From NCBI GenBank assembly GCA_003249035.1, contig QBMK01000002.1, positions 82,495-146,494 on the forward strand: 64,000 nt of DNA. The letters run 5' to 3'. The notes beneath the pieces were generated by a model that searched no databases, had not been told where the DNA came from, and saw only the letters and a program-made list of their open reading frames with translations. A program made the translations under genes and the position numbers. Source of the stretch: Pseudanabaena sp. (GTDB lineage: Bacteria > Cyanobacteriota > Cyanobacteriia > Pseudanabaenales > Pseudanabaenaceae). This document shows positions 48,875 through 57,403 of the stretch, in pieces (the stretch's first letter is position 1; each line of letters begins with the position of its first letter).

Positions 48875-51196
48875 TCATTGATTAGTACTCATATTTTGAA
48901 TGGGTAACGCAAACGAAAATGTAGTTCCTTTGCCAAAGTAGGATTCTACTTGGATTTGACCGCCATGACGCTCGACGATCTTTTTAACAATGGTTAGCCC
49001 TGCGCCAGTGCCACCTCCATACTTACTAGATGCATGTAATCTCTTAAAGATGCGAAACACAGATTCTAGATGCTTTTCACGAATGCCGATGCCATTATCG
49101 CGCACATAAAAAGTAAAAATGTTATGTGGCTGTCCATCGGATTCAATCCAGCTAATTTCCGCCCATTTTTCAGGCTGATTATTGTACTTAAAGGCATTGG
49201 AAATTAAATTCGTAAATACTTCTTCGATCAAAACCCGATCGCCAAATACTGTTGGTAGCGATCGGGGAATGCGAATCTTGCAGTTGCTCCATTGGGGATT
49301 CATGCTAAATAATTCGGTCACATTCCGCAATAGTAGATTGAGATCGATCGAGTCCATTTGCAACTCTTGCCTGCCTAATCGCGAGAACTTCAACAAGGAT
49401 TCGATCAGTAATTCCATACGGGTAGTCAGCCGTACCAGCGTGTGCAGCTTTTCTGCGCCTTCACCCTGCAAGATTTCGCCATAGTCATCTAACAAAAAAG
49501 TGGCGTAGTTGTGAATGCCGCGCAGGGGTTCTTTCAAATCATGGGAAGCGATGTAAGCAAACGCATCTAGTTCGTTATTAATCCGTTCTAGTTCCGAGTT
49601 GATATTGGTAAGTTCACCCGATTGACGTAACACGATGTCGATGATTGCTCGGCGTAATTCGATCACCGCTTCTACTTCACATTGGAGCCAATGGTTAGAC
49701 TTGCCACTGACGATCTGTTGCCAAGCCTCAAAAGACTTACGCGGAAATATTGTCAAACTACCATCTGATTCTATTTGATTGGGTTTATCAGGATTGCCAG
49801 CCCAAGTCACTGTCTGCAATATCTCAGGACGAAACCAAAGGATATATTGCCTCTGGGTTTCCGAAATTACCATCGCCAGCAGACCACTAGCGACATCTTT
49901 ATACGCTTCAGCGATCGCATAGACATTAGACAAACTATCAGTCACAAAAATATCTTGCTTAAATAGATGACGCAACCTTGGGAGCAAATCTGCCACAGAT
50001 TCTTGGTTAGGGGTTTGACCAATCAAGATGATGTCGTTGCCATCACATACCGCCACACCAGTAGCACCTGTCAGATGTAACAAAGCTTCGTGGTCTGAGA
50101 CGATCTCTTCCACAAAATTGGAGCTGGTTACTTTAGTTAGACGTTCTACAAATTGAGCTTGGATTGTCTTTAGATGCAATTTGTAGTCGAGGTCTTCGTT
50201 ATTTTCTTTAGTAGCTAACTCTGTTGACATTAACTGTCCCAAAAATTCGCAGACGGTGCGCATTTCATAGGAAACAAGTTTGGGAGTGAGGTGGTGACAG
50301 GAAATCAATCCCCAAAGCTTCTGCTGATGAATTAGAGAAACTGACATTGAGGCAACAACGCCCATATTTTTGAGATATTCAATATGCAGTGGTGACACTG
50401 CTCGCAAGCCGCAATAGCTCATGTCAAGGGAATGTGAAGAGGTTTCATCGGTTGCGACTAGCCCTATCTGCTGATAATTTACATCTGGAATCAAACGTAG
50501 CCAATTAAGGGTATAAAGTTGCTTAGCCTGCTTAGGAATATCAGAGTCAGGAAAATGCATTCCTAAAAAAGCTTCTAAACTATCCTGTTTTGATTCGGCA
50601 ATCACTGTACCATCGCCCCCCTCATTAAAGCGATAGATCATCACCCGATCAAATCCTGTCAGTCCACGCATTTCCTGAACCACTAAGTCACACAATGCAG
50701 ACAGATTTTGCGTCGTCTGCATTTTTGCCAAAGTAACTTTGATATGACGGTAAAATTGAAAAAAGTCACTCTTAGACGCAGATTCTACTGGTTCTAATTC
50801 AAGTACAATCTCGCCATCAGGAGCACGATGGACAACTCCATTAAATAGGAGCATCACACCATCAGCATCAGCAATCGAAAGATTCAATGGATTTATATGT
50901 TCAAAGCTATGATCGAGACAAGCCCGAATCACTTCGATCAGATCGCTGCGATCGCTACTAATAAAATCAGCTAAGGAGCGATCGAGCAATTCTGTCGCTG
51001 GCATTCCCAAAATATCTGGAGCGTTTTCACTTACGCGAGTAATTCGCAGGTCTGGTTCAGCTAAAGCTAACAGTAAGCCTTGTGGTTGAATATAGCTGGG
51101 AATATGAATAGGTTCGCGATCGCAGTTGGTCAGATTAACTGAATCAAGCTCATTAATCTTATCCTTGACGATTTGTACCGAAAGCTGGTTCATCAA
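48875..51196 (-). CDS. bacteriophytochrome histidine kinase
   Basis: A 773-residue photoreceptor. The N-terminal PAS domain has a Cys in TNCDREPIHIPSYIQPQG (about residue 25), the biliverdin-binding cysteine of bacteriophytochromes. The GAF domain contains FPDSDIPKQAKQLY and the SPLHIEYLKNMGV stretch; the Cys found there in Cph1-type phytochromes is replaced by Ile, so the chromophore is expected to be biliverdin on the N-terminal Cys. PHY domain, then HisKA (SHDLKEPLRGIHNYATFL) and ATPase with N and G boxes. It senses red/far-red light and signals through the downstream regulator and hybrid kinase. Confidence 0.93.
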   Translation of the reverse strand: MMNQLSVQIVKDKINELDSVNLTNCDREPIHIPSYIQPQGLLLALAEPDLRITRVSENAPDILGMPATELLDRSLADFISSDRSDLIEVIRACLDHSFEHINPLNLSIADADGVMLLFNGVVHRAPDGEIVLELEPVESASKSDFFQFYRHIKVTLAKMQTTQNLSALCDLVVQEMRGLTGFDRVMIYRFNEGGDGTVIAESKQDSLEAFLGMHFPDSDIPKQAKQLYTLNWLRLIPDVNYQQIGLVATDETSSHSLDMSYCGLRAVSPLHIEYLKNMGVVASMSVSLIHQQKLWGLISCHHLTPKLVSYEMRTVCEFLGQLMSTELATKENNEDLDYKLHLKTIQAQFVERLTKVTSSNFVEEIVSDHEALLHLTGATGVAVCDGNDIILIGQTPNQESVADLLPRLRHLFKQDIFVTDSLSNVYAIAEAYKDVASGLLAMVISETQRQYILWFRPEILQTVTWAGNPDKPNQIESDGSLTIFPRKSFEAWQQIVSGKSNHWLQCEVEAVIELRRAIIDIVLRQSGELTNINSELERINNELDAFAYIASHDLKEPLRGIHNYATFLLDDYGEILQGEGAEKLHTLVRLTTRMELLIESLLKFSRLGRQELQMDSIDLNLLLRNVTELFSMNPQWSNCKIRIPRSLPTVFGDRVLIEEVFTNLISNAFKYNNQPEKWAEISWIESDGQPHNIFTFYVRDNGIGIREKHLESVFRIFKRLHASSKYGGGTGAGLTIVKKIVERHGGQIQVESYFGKGTTFSFALPIQNMSTNQ

Positions 51197-51597
51197 CTAA
51201 TATCCTTATTCCAAGTCTTTTTCTTAAGGTTTTTTCAAAAATAATTATAAATGTTGATAATAATGAAAGTTCCGCTTTTAACCAGAAAGCAACCAGTTTT
51301 CTTAAGAAAGTATTTAAGAACTGAAAGCAGTAAAATTTCAAAGCATTTTGTGCATCAAATCCAAATAAATCAATGGTTAGCAATCGCATCCGACGCAATT
51401 TTCGGTGTCATTTTTGTCGCTATTGTCTTAGCTTTTAATAACAAAAAACAAAGAAAATACTGTGATTCAAGACTTATCTATAATTTAATTATAGGGTTTA
51501 GATTAGTTTATTCATAAATATAAACGTAAAGCATTTAGATTCTTATATGTATCTAACTTGCCAAAACATTTGTAAATATCTATGAGTTATCTTCCCT
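51197..51597. other. AT-rich intergenic region
   Basis: A 401-bp gap between divergent genes. An 88-codon frame (51,251-51,517) with one hydrophobic stretch has no ribosome-binding site or recognisable family, and I do not call it. No repeats or RNA genes were seen. Confidence 0.4.
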
Positions 51598-53913
51598 ATG
51601 GCACAGAGATCGTTGAAAGCATCATTAGTAGGGATAAAAAAGGCTAAGCAGCAATTTGCCCTAAAAGGATGGACACAAGAATATCTTGCAAATGAAGTCA
51701 ACATCAAGACCAGACAGCCAATTTGGCGTTTTTTTGCTGGACAGGCAATCGAACGATATACATTTTTTGAGCTTTGTACGAGATTGGATTTGGATTGGCG
51801 AGAGATAGCCCTCGATCCTCCTCTCGACTACATTGCTCTCAATATTGATGGAACCACTGATTTCGACGAATTAGGAATAGATGCTCTTGCCCAAATTGTG
51901 CGATCGCGAAGGCGTGAGAAAATCAATCACCAATGTGGCATCTTGCAATTGTTAGATGTTAATCGCCCTATTAAAATTGAACAGATTTACATTGACGTCA
52001 ACATCTTGGAGCAGATTGCCAGTCAGCAATGGTTAGAAATCTCCGCGATCAACAGTCTCTCCCCCGAAGATATTGATCGCTATGGCTTAGGCAAGATCGT
52101 CGAAAGCCAAATCCCTGGGATGCAGGCGGTCGAGAAGTATAACAAGCTCAGAGTATTAGGCAAACCAGGTTCTGGTAAATCGACATTTCTCAAACATCTT
52201 GCCATTGAATGCAATCATGAGCAGTTTGTTGAAAGTCAAATTCCCATCTTTATTAAACTTCGAGATTTTGCTGAAAGCCGAAAAGAACATCATCAAATTG
52301 ATTTCTTAGAATTTATCCATCAGGAATTTCTAACTTCAGATATTTCGCAAATATCCGTGCTTAAGAAGTTACTACAAGCAGGGAGAATCCTACTTTTGAT
52401 CGATGGAATGGACGAAGTCTCTCATGAAGAAGAAAGTGCTATCCTCAATGAAATTCGGCGATTTTCTGAGAAGTATCACAAAAATCAGTTTGTCGCATCC
52501 TGTCGCACTGCCTCGCAAAGGCTATTGCTGCAAGGTTTTACGGATGTGGAAATCGCCCCATTTACCGAAAATCAAATTTCTGACTTTTCGCAAAAATGGT
52601 TTGTTGCCTTTAGCAAAGAGCCTAACGAGGGAGTCGCCACTGCACTACAATTTATGGAAAAGTTGAACCTGCCTGAAAATTGGCGATTTCGACGGATGAT
52701 TACTACACCCTTATTTCTGCATCTTGCCTGTTCTATATTCCATCGCCAAGGCAAATTCCCCATTAAGCAAGCCGAGTTTTATAAACAAGGTATGGATTTA
52801 CTTCTCGGTAAATGGGATGAGGCAGAAGGCATTGAAAGAGATCAAGTCTATCGTGGATTTTTGTTGCCGCAAAAGCTCAAGTTATTGAGCCAAATAGCCG
52901 CCGCCACCTTTGAGCAGGGCCAGTACTTCTTTGAGCAAGATGTGATTCAGCAATATATCGGTGACTATCTGGAAAGTCTTCCCAATGCAAGTACCGATCC
53001 TGAGGAAATCCAACAGGCAAGTGAAAACGTATTGAAAGCGATCGAGTCACAACATGGGCTGCTAGCCGAACGGGCGCGAGGGATATTCTCCTTCTCTTAT
53101 CTAGCATTACAAGAGTACTTTACAGCCCGTAAGATCGTCGCCAATCACAATCTCCAATCCCTAGGGCAGTCTCTACAAGGACTGGTAGACCATATTACCG
53201 ATCCCCATTGGCGAGAAATCTTTTTGCTAACGGCGAGTATGCTCCGCAGTGCTGATGGCTTGGTGGGATTAATGAAGCAAGAAATTGATGCTCTTGTTTC
53301 TGAAGACCCTCATCTGCAAGATTTTTTAGCTTGGGCTAGCCAAAAATCAAAATCTAATCCATTAGAAACAAAATCGGCGACAGGTCGAGCCTTTTATCTA
53401 GCGCTAACCCGTGCGCCCAATCTTGCCCCTGACCTTGCTCTAGCCTGCACCTTAGATCGGGGTGAATTTTTAGATGCGGCACTCGATGATCTGTTATCTG
53501 AATCTGTCCTACATGAGAGTAAAGACTTTGCCTATGTCCATGCCTGCGGTGATGCTCTGAGCAATATTTTAGGTGTTGTCGTTGATATTGGACTTCATAA
53601 GTCACTACAGCAACTCAGCGATCAACTACCCAATGACAATTATACGAAAGCCAACTTTGAAAAATGGTGCAACAAAAATTATGCAACATGGGTAACTAAG
53701 CTTCAGGAGGCGATCTCCTCCCATCGCAGCATCGGCAACAAATGGGAATTTACTATTCCTCAAGAACAAGCTTTGCAAAATTATTACGATGCTAATCAAC
53801 TGCTGCTTGATTGTCTCAACAGCAACTGCGAAGTTACCACCAGTATTCGCGAACAAATCGAAGCAACCCTATTACTACCACAACAAGAACTCGAAAAGCG
53901 CGAATGGGAATAA
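51598..53913 (+). CDS. NACHT-domain NTPase with N-terminal helix-turn-helix
   Basis: A 771-residue STAND-family ATPase. Residues 10-70 form an XRE-like helix-turn-helix (GIKKAKQQFALKGWTQEYLA, RQPIWRFFAGQAIERYTFFELC), typical of cyanobacterial NACHT NTPases. The NACHT core has Walker A GKPGSGKST (188-196), Walker B LLLIDGMDE (about 265-273), sensor-like SCRTAS, and TTPLFLHLACSIFH. The C-terminal 350 residues are helical with no recognised repeat, with one segment (IEATLLLPQQELEKREWE) at the very end. NACHT proteins in bacteria can be antiphage sensors; the role of this one is unproven. It stands alone between divergent genes and ends in a strong terminator. Confidence 0.9.
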   Translation: MAQRSLKASLVGIKKAKQQFALKGWTQEYLANEVNIKTRQPIWRFFAGQAIERYTFFELCTRLDLDWREIALDPPLDYIALNIDGTTDFDELGIDALAQIVRSRRREKINHQCGILQLLDVNRPIKIEQIYIDVNILEQIASQQWLEISAINSLSPEDIDRYGLGKIVESQIPGMQAVEKYNKLRVLGKPGSGKSTFLKHLAIECNHEQFVESQIPIFIKLRDFAESRKEHHQIDFLEFIHQEFLTSDISQISVLKKLLQAGRILLLIDGMDEVSHEEESAILNEIRRFSEKYHKNQFVASCRTASQRLLLQGFTDVEIAPFTENQISDFSQKWFVAFSKEPNEGVATALQFMEKLNLPENWRFRRMITTPLFLHLACSIFHRQGKFPIKQAEFYKQGMDLLLGKWDEAEGIERDQVYRGFLLPQKLKLLSQIAAATFEQGQYFFEQDVIQQYIGDYLESLPNASTDPEEIQQASENVLKAIESQHGLLAERARGIFSFSYLALQEYFTARKIVANHNLQSLGQSLQGLVDHITDPHWREIFLLTASMLRSADGLVGLMKQEIDALVSEDPHLQDFLAWASQKSKSNPLETKSATGRAFYLALTRAPNLAPDLALACTLDRGEFLDAALDDLLSESVLHESKDFAYVHACGDALSNILGVVVDIGLHKSLQQLSDQLPNDNYTKANFEKWCNKNYATWVTKLQEAISSHRSIGNKWEFTIPQEQALQNYYDANQLLLDCLNSNCEVTTSIREQIEATLLLPQQELEKREWE

Positions 53914-53950
53914 AGATGATTTACCACGCAAAGCGTGGTAAATCATCTTT
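53912..53950 (+). terminator. intrinsic terminator after the NACHT gene
   Basis: A perfect 18-bp stem (53,912-53,929 with 53,933-53,950) with an AAA loop; the stop codon overlaps its left arm, and TTTATTTTAG follows. Confidence 0.85.
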
Positions 53951-54059
53951 ATTTTAGTTATTAAATTTTGCAACAAGATCAATCAAGTCAACGATCTCAC
54001 TTATCAAATCAATCATTGCTCTGACAAGGTAGTTACAGAAACCTTTAGGAGAAACTAAA

Positions 54060-54542
54060 ATGACTATATCAACTGAGCAAACAACCGTGCATCCAGACGA
54101 AATCAACAAGTCCCTTGGTCATACCGTCGATTCTGAAGGTTTGCTAAATAACTATGCGATCGAGCCAGAAATGTATATGGAGCATGGTGCTTGCCTATCA
54201 GAATTAACTAATCGAGTGACAGTAGTCGATATCTTCGACTCTGAGGAAGAAGCAAAAAGTGCTGTACTGGAAATGGAACATAAGGGTTTACTCGTTGCCC
54301 ATATTTCTATAGTCGCAAAAAACTACAAGGAACCTCAATCATTTAGCTGGGAAAGCATCACAGCTGAAGGCGGATTGGCTGCGGTTTTAACAAGGCTCGG
54401 AATTAGCGATAATGCGATTTCAAAATTCGTTGAAGCTACTGATAATGGTAAGTTTTTGGTGATTGAAGTTGGTAACGATCGCGAAGCCAGTCAAGTCCAG
54501 CATGTTTTAGAAAAAGCTGGACATACCAATCAAGACGGCTAA
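54060..54542 (+). CDS. YflT-like general stress protein, copy 1
   Basis: A 160-residue acidic protein that resembles the heat-induced stress protein YflT/GSP17M: DIFDSEEEAKSAVLEMEHKGLL and HISIVAKNYKEP, then a helical section and an ending VLEKAGHTN. The function is unknown. AGGAGAAACT gives a strong ribosome-binding site 6 nt before the ATG. A paralogue follows at 54,612. Confidence 0.75.
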   Translation: MTISTEQTTVHPDEINKSLGHTVDSEGLLNNYAIEPEMYMEHGACLSELTNRVTVVDIFDSEEEAKSAVLEMEHKGLLVAHISIVAKNYKEPQSFSWESITAEGGLAAVLTRLGISDNAISKFVEATDNGKFLVIEVGNDREASQVQHVLEKAGHTNQDG

Positions 54543-54611
54543 ATAGAAAGTGCGGCATGTATGACCGCTTTGTCTATTTTTATTTATAGATATCTGAGCG
54601 GAGAAGTGATC

Positions 54612-55091
54612 ATGTTGCGAACTCATTACAAAACTATTAATTCCGATGATGCGAGTAATGTCCATACGGAGACTCGTGAAAGTTTTCAAAACAATTATGC
54701 GATCGCGCCTACGATTTATATGAAATATGGCGAATCCTCACCTCAATCAGAAAATATATTTACTGTGATCGATACATTCTCCTCTAGGCTAGAAGCTAGA
54801 AAAGCAGTATCAGAATTTCAACGCCAAGGCTTGCAGCCGTCTCAGATTGTCGTCATTACTAAGAATTATCAAGAACACGAAGATTCAACAAATTGGGAAT
54901 TTATTACTGAGGATAGTAGTACATTAACAATTTTGTCAGGAATCGGAATTGATATTTATGACGCTTCGCAATACGAAAATGCAGTTAAACATGGCAAGTT
55001 TTTGGTGGCAGCAGTAGTTACCGAGCATTCTGCTAGTCAGGCTCAATCTCTTTTAGAAAATATTGGACATAGAGTGATCTCTGTATATTAG
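54612..55091 (+). CDS. YflT-like general stress protein, copy 2
   Basis: A 159-residue paralogue of the previous gene from ATG 54,612 (GCGGAGAAG upstream). TVIDTFSSRLEARKAVSEFQRQGL, QIVVITKNYQE, GKFLVAA and LLENIGHRV match the previous protein in order. A longer frame back to 54,561 would overlap the end of copy 1 by less and is not supported. The two probably form one transcription unit. Confidence 0.75.
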   Translation: MLRTHYKTINSDDASNVHTETRESFQNNYAIAPTIYMKYGESSPQSENIFTVIDTFSSRLEARKAVSEFQRQGLQPSQIVVITKNYQEHEDSTNWEFITEDSSTLTILSGIGIDIYDASQYENAVKHGKFLVAAVVTEHSASQAQSLLENIGHRVISVY

Positions 55092-55183
55092 ATCTCTTAA
55101 AGGTTGTTGTCCCTCCTGCGAGGCAAAAAGGATTTGCTGTTCAACAAAAGCTGTGTGCGGTTGAGCGTACAGTCTAGATATAC

Positions 55184-55600
55184 CTAAAAAATACCGTAGA
55201 GAATAGTCAAAAAGGCAAATATGCCAATCGAAACTAAGGAGATAGCTGTTATCAAACCAATAGAGCGTGGGCGAGTATAGATATAATCCTCTTGGCTGAG
55301 AAGTTTGAGCACCTTCATATGTTCTCTTGCCGCTGCCGACAATGCCCCAACCCCTAACAGAATAAAACTCAGCCCTACCCAGCGCGAAACCATATCAATA
55401 TTTGAACTACTCTGTAATTTGCTGTTTTGGAGTGCAATTGCGATCCGGTCAATCCCAAACCCAAAGGTAATGAGAGATAGGCTCGTCCTAATCCACGCCA
55501 TGAGTGTCCTCTCTGCTGCTACGCGATTGCGCTCCCTCGCCAGTTCGTTGGTGAGATTGTATTTACGGATTCTAGGTGGTTTCGGAGATGATTCACTCAT
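55184..55600 (-). CDS. DUF202 (YidH-type) membrane protein
   Basis: A 138-residue protein with the DUF202 pattern: NELARERNRVAAERTLMAWIRTSLSLITFGFGI at the first helix, a GLSFILLGVGALSAA second helix, and ISLVSIGIFAFLTIL third. The motif AAERTxxAWxRT is diagnostic. The role of this family of small membrane proteins is unknown. The last 13 codons have a 52-of-55-bp duplicate at 45,987. Confidence 0.9.
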   Translation of the reverse strand: MSESSPKPPRIRKYNLTNELARERNRVAAERTLMAWIRTSLSLITFGFGIDRIAIALQNSKLQSSSNIDMVSRWVGLSFILLGVGALSAAAREHMKVLKLLSQEDYIYTRPRSIGLITAISLVSIGIFAFLTILYGIF

Positions 55601-55942
55601 TTGTCTTAGGTTTTATATTTAATTTGCGATCGCCTTGCAGTTTCGCGATCGTTTTTTCGCCAATAATTATAGGGCTTACTCTAGTTGCTACGCTGTAGCC
55701 ACAATATATAAAACCATTTCAAGTCACCAATTAATAGCCCCCTAACCTCCAATTCTGGGGGGACAAGAAAATTAAATTTTTTCAAAGCCTTCCAGAATCG
55801 GGAATTTACACCAATTCACGAAAGTGTGACAACACTTTCGTGAATTAAAAACCAAACCCAATAAGGGTTTTCAAAACTAAAAATGGCTACGCCATTTTTA
55901 GTTTTGGTATTAGGGGGCTTGATATAGATCGGAGTTTCAGTA
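55601..55942. repeat. intergenic region with dispersed repeats and MITE copy 5
   Basis: It contains a HIP1-rich stretch (55,620-55,660), the inverted match to 3,194-3,266 (about 55,732-55,792, AGCCCCCTAACCTCCAATTC) and MITE copy 5. No gene was seen. Confidence 0.6.
55809..55909 (-). mobile_element. MITE-like element copy 5
   Basis: A 101-bp element beginning CACCAATTCACGAAAGTG and ending TTTTGGTA, flanked by TTA at 55,806-55,808 and 55,910-55,912. Same internal palindromes as the other copies. Confidence 0.82.
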
Positions 55943-57337
55943 TTACAAATCTTCTTCCACCAGCGCCTCCACGCGCCCCGAACGCACAGCCTCGACTAGT
56001 GCTTGGTAGTCTCGTTCGGTTTGATCTGCATAGGCAAGGGCAAATTTCGCCATCGCTTGGTCAAACTGGTCGCCTTTACCCAAATAGCCACTAATCGTTG
56101 CACCATCGCCTGATTTAGCGTGGGCATGAGCTAATGACCAGCCACAATATTCCGCATATCGCTTCAGTTGCAAGGCTGAACATCCCTCAATAGGGAAAGA
56201 CATCTTCATGTCGCGTAGCTGACGGACGTAAAAGTCACGACCATGTCGCGATCGTATCCAGCCCAAAAAGATGTCGCTAGAGGAATGCGTCAGCCGCTGA
56301 CCCACGACCACGCGCTGCCCTTGGTTGTCATATTGGCTCTTCTCCGTGTAGGGTTCGAGGACAGAACGACGCGCTTCTTTGATTTGTAGCATCAGGGGAT
56401 GGTTGTCTTCAGAGAAAAACAGTGCGATATGGCACCTTGTCCCGACGCTGCCAATTCCGACCACTTTCAGGGCAGCATCTTCAAAATTGTAGCGATCGAA
56501 GAGGAGACGGCGCTCATCAGATAGTGTCAGACGATAGTCTTCCAAACCCTCTCGAACCTTTTCCTCGAAGTCTTCTTCAGCAGGATGGAAGAGAACCGGA
56601 GGTTGGTCGATAATGCGGTGACGTCCACCAGTCGAGTCAGTAATCTTGGGAAAGAGATTGTCAATGATGCGCCTGCGAGCTTTTTTGGCTATGTCTTCCC
56701 GAAACTTTTTCGATTTGGCATCGGGAGCTGCTTCGATGATAGTCTGTGCATCTATGCGATTGTACCAGACTTCTAATGGACTCATGTGGGAATACTCTCG
56801 AAGGCGTACTCTATAGGAACGGACGCACTCGATAACAGCTGCTTGGGATTCAACTTCAGATAGTTGATTATCTCGCCCAGCGATAACAAAGCTGGTGACA
56901 AGACGCTTGAGATCCCACTCCCAAGGGGCAGGGTGGGTTTCGTCAAAGTCATTCAGGTCGAAGACTAAATTACGCTCAGGGGTGGCAAATAAGCCAAAAT
57001 TCAAAAGATGGCAGTCTCCGCAAGCTTGAACATTAATGCCGATATTTGGTGTAGAAGCGAGATCGTAAGCCATCAGTGGAGCAGAACCACGCAGGAAAGT
57101 AAATGGGCTGCGTAACATACGCCCGTAGCGGATAGGAATTAGCTGTGCCATACGATCTTGGTTCGATTCTTCGAGGATATCGATAGGATCGCGTCGATTG
57201 GTCGGGGGAGTCCAATTAGCTTGTGTAATGCGGGGTAACTTACCTCGTAAAGATTTACCGATTTCAATGCGTTCCGCCGTAGTGCGAAATTGAGTTTGAG
57301 AATCGGAACGGGGGCTAATTTCAGGCTGGTCGCTCAT
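55943..57337 (-). CDS. DUF2252 family protein (kinase-like fold)
   Basis: A 464-residue protein: PIRYGRMLRSPFTFLRGSAPLMAYDLA, GDCHLLNFGLFATPERNLVFDLNDFDETHPAPWEWDLKRL and SVGTRCHIALF are the DUF2252 blocks. The HxxN-type catalytic loop (GDCHLLNFG) and the DFDE metal site resemble aminoglycoside phosphotransferase-like enzymes, so it may phosphorylate a small molecule; the substrate is unknown. Confidence 0.9.
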   Translation of the reverse strand: MSDQPEISPRSDSQTQFRTTAERIEIGKSLRGKLPRITQANWTPPTNRRDPIDILEESNQDRMAQLIPIRYGRMLRSPFTFLRGSAPLMAYDLASTPNIGINVQACGDCHLLNFGLFATPERNLVFDLNDFDETHPAPWEWDLKRLVTSFVIAGRDNQLSEVESQAAVIECVRSYRVRLREYSHMSPLEVWYNRIDAQTIIEAAPDAKSKKFREDIAKKARRRIIDNLFPKITDSTGGRHRIIDQPPVLFHPAEEDFEEKVREGLEDYRLTLSDERRLLFDRYNFEDAALKVVGIGSVGTRCHIALFFSEDNHPLMLQIKEARRSVLEPYTEKSQYDNQGQRVVVGQRLTHSSSDIFLGWIRSRHGRDFYVRQLRDMKMSFPIEGCSALQLKRYAEYCGWSLAHAHAKSGDGATISGYLGKGDQFDQAMAKFALAYADQTERDYQALVEAVRSGRVEALVEEDL

Positions 57338-57403
57338 GGGTTAAGACTATTATTGCAAATTATGAATTAGTTGTTATTATCCAACGGCAGAGACATTAAA
57401 AAA

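Noticed and set aside
51251-51517. An 88-codon plus-strand frame with a hydrophobic stretch
   Set aside because: It lies in AT-rich sequence upstream of the divergent phytochrome gene, with no ribosome-binding site or homologue I can name.
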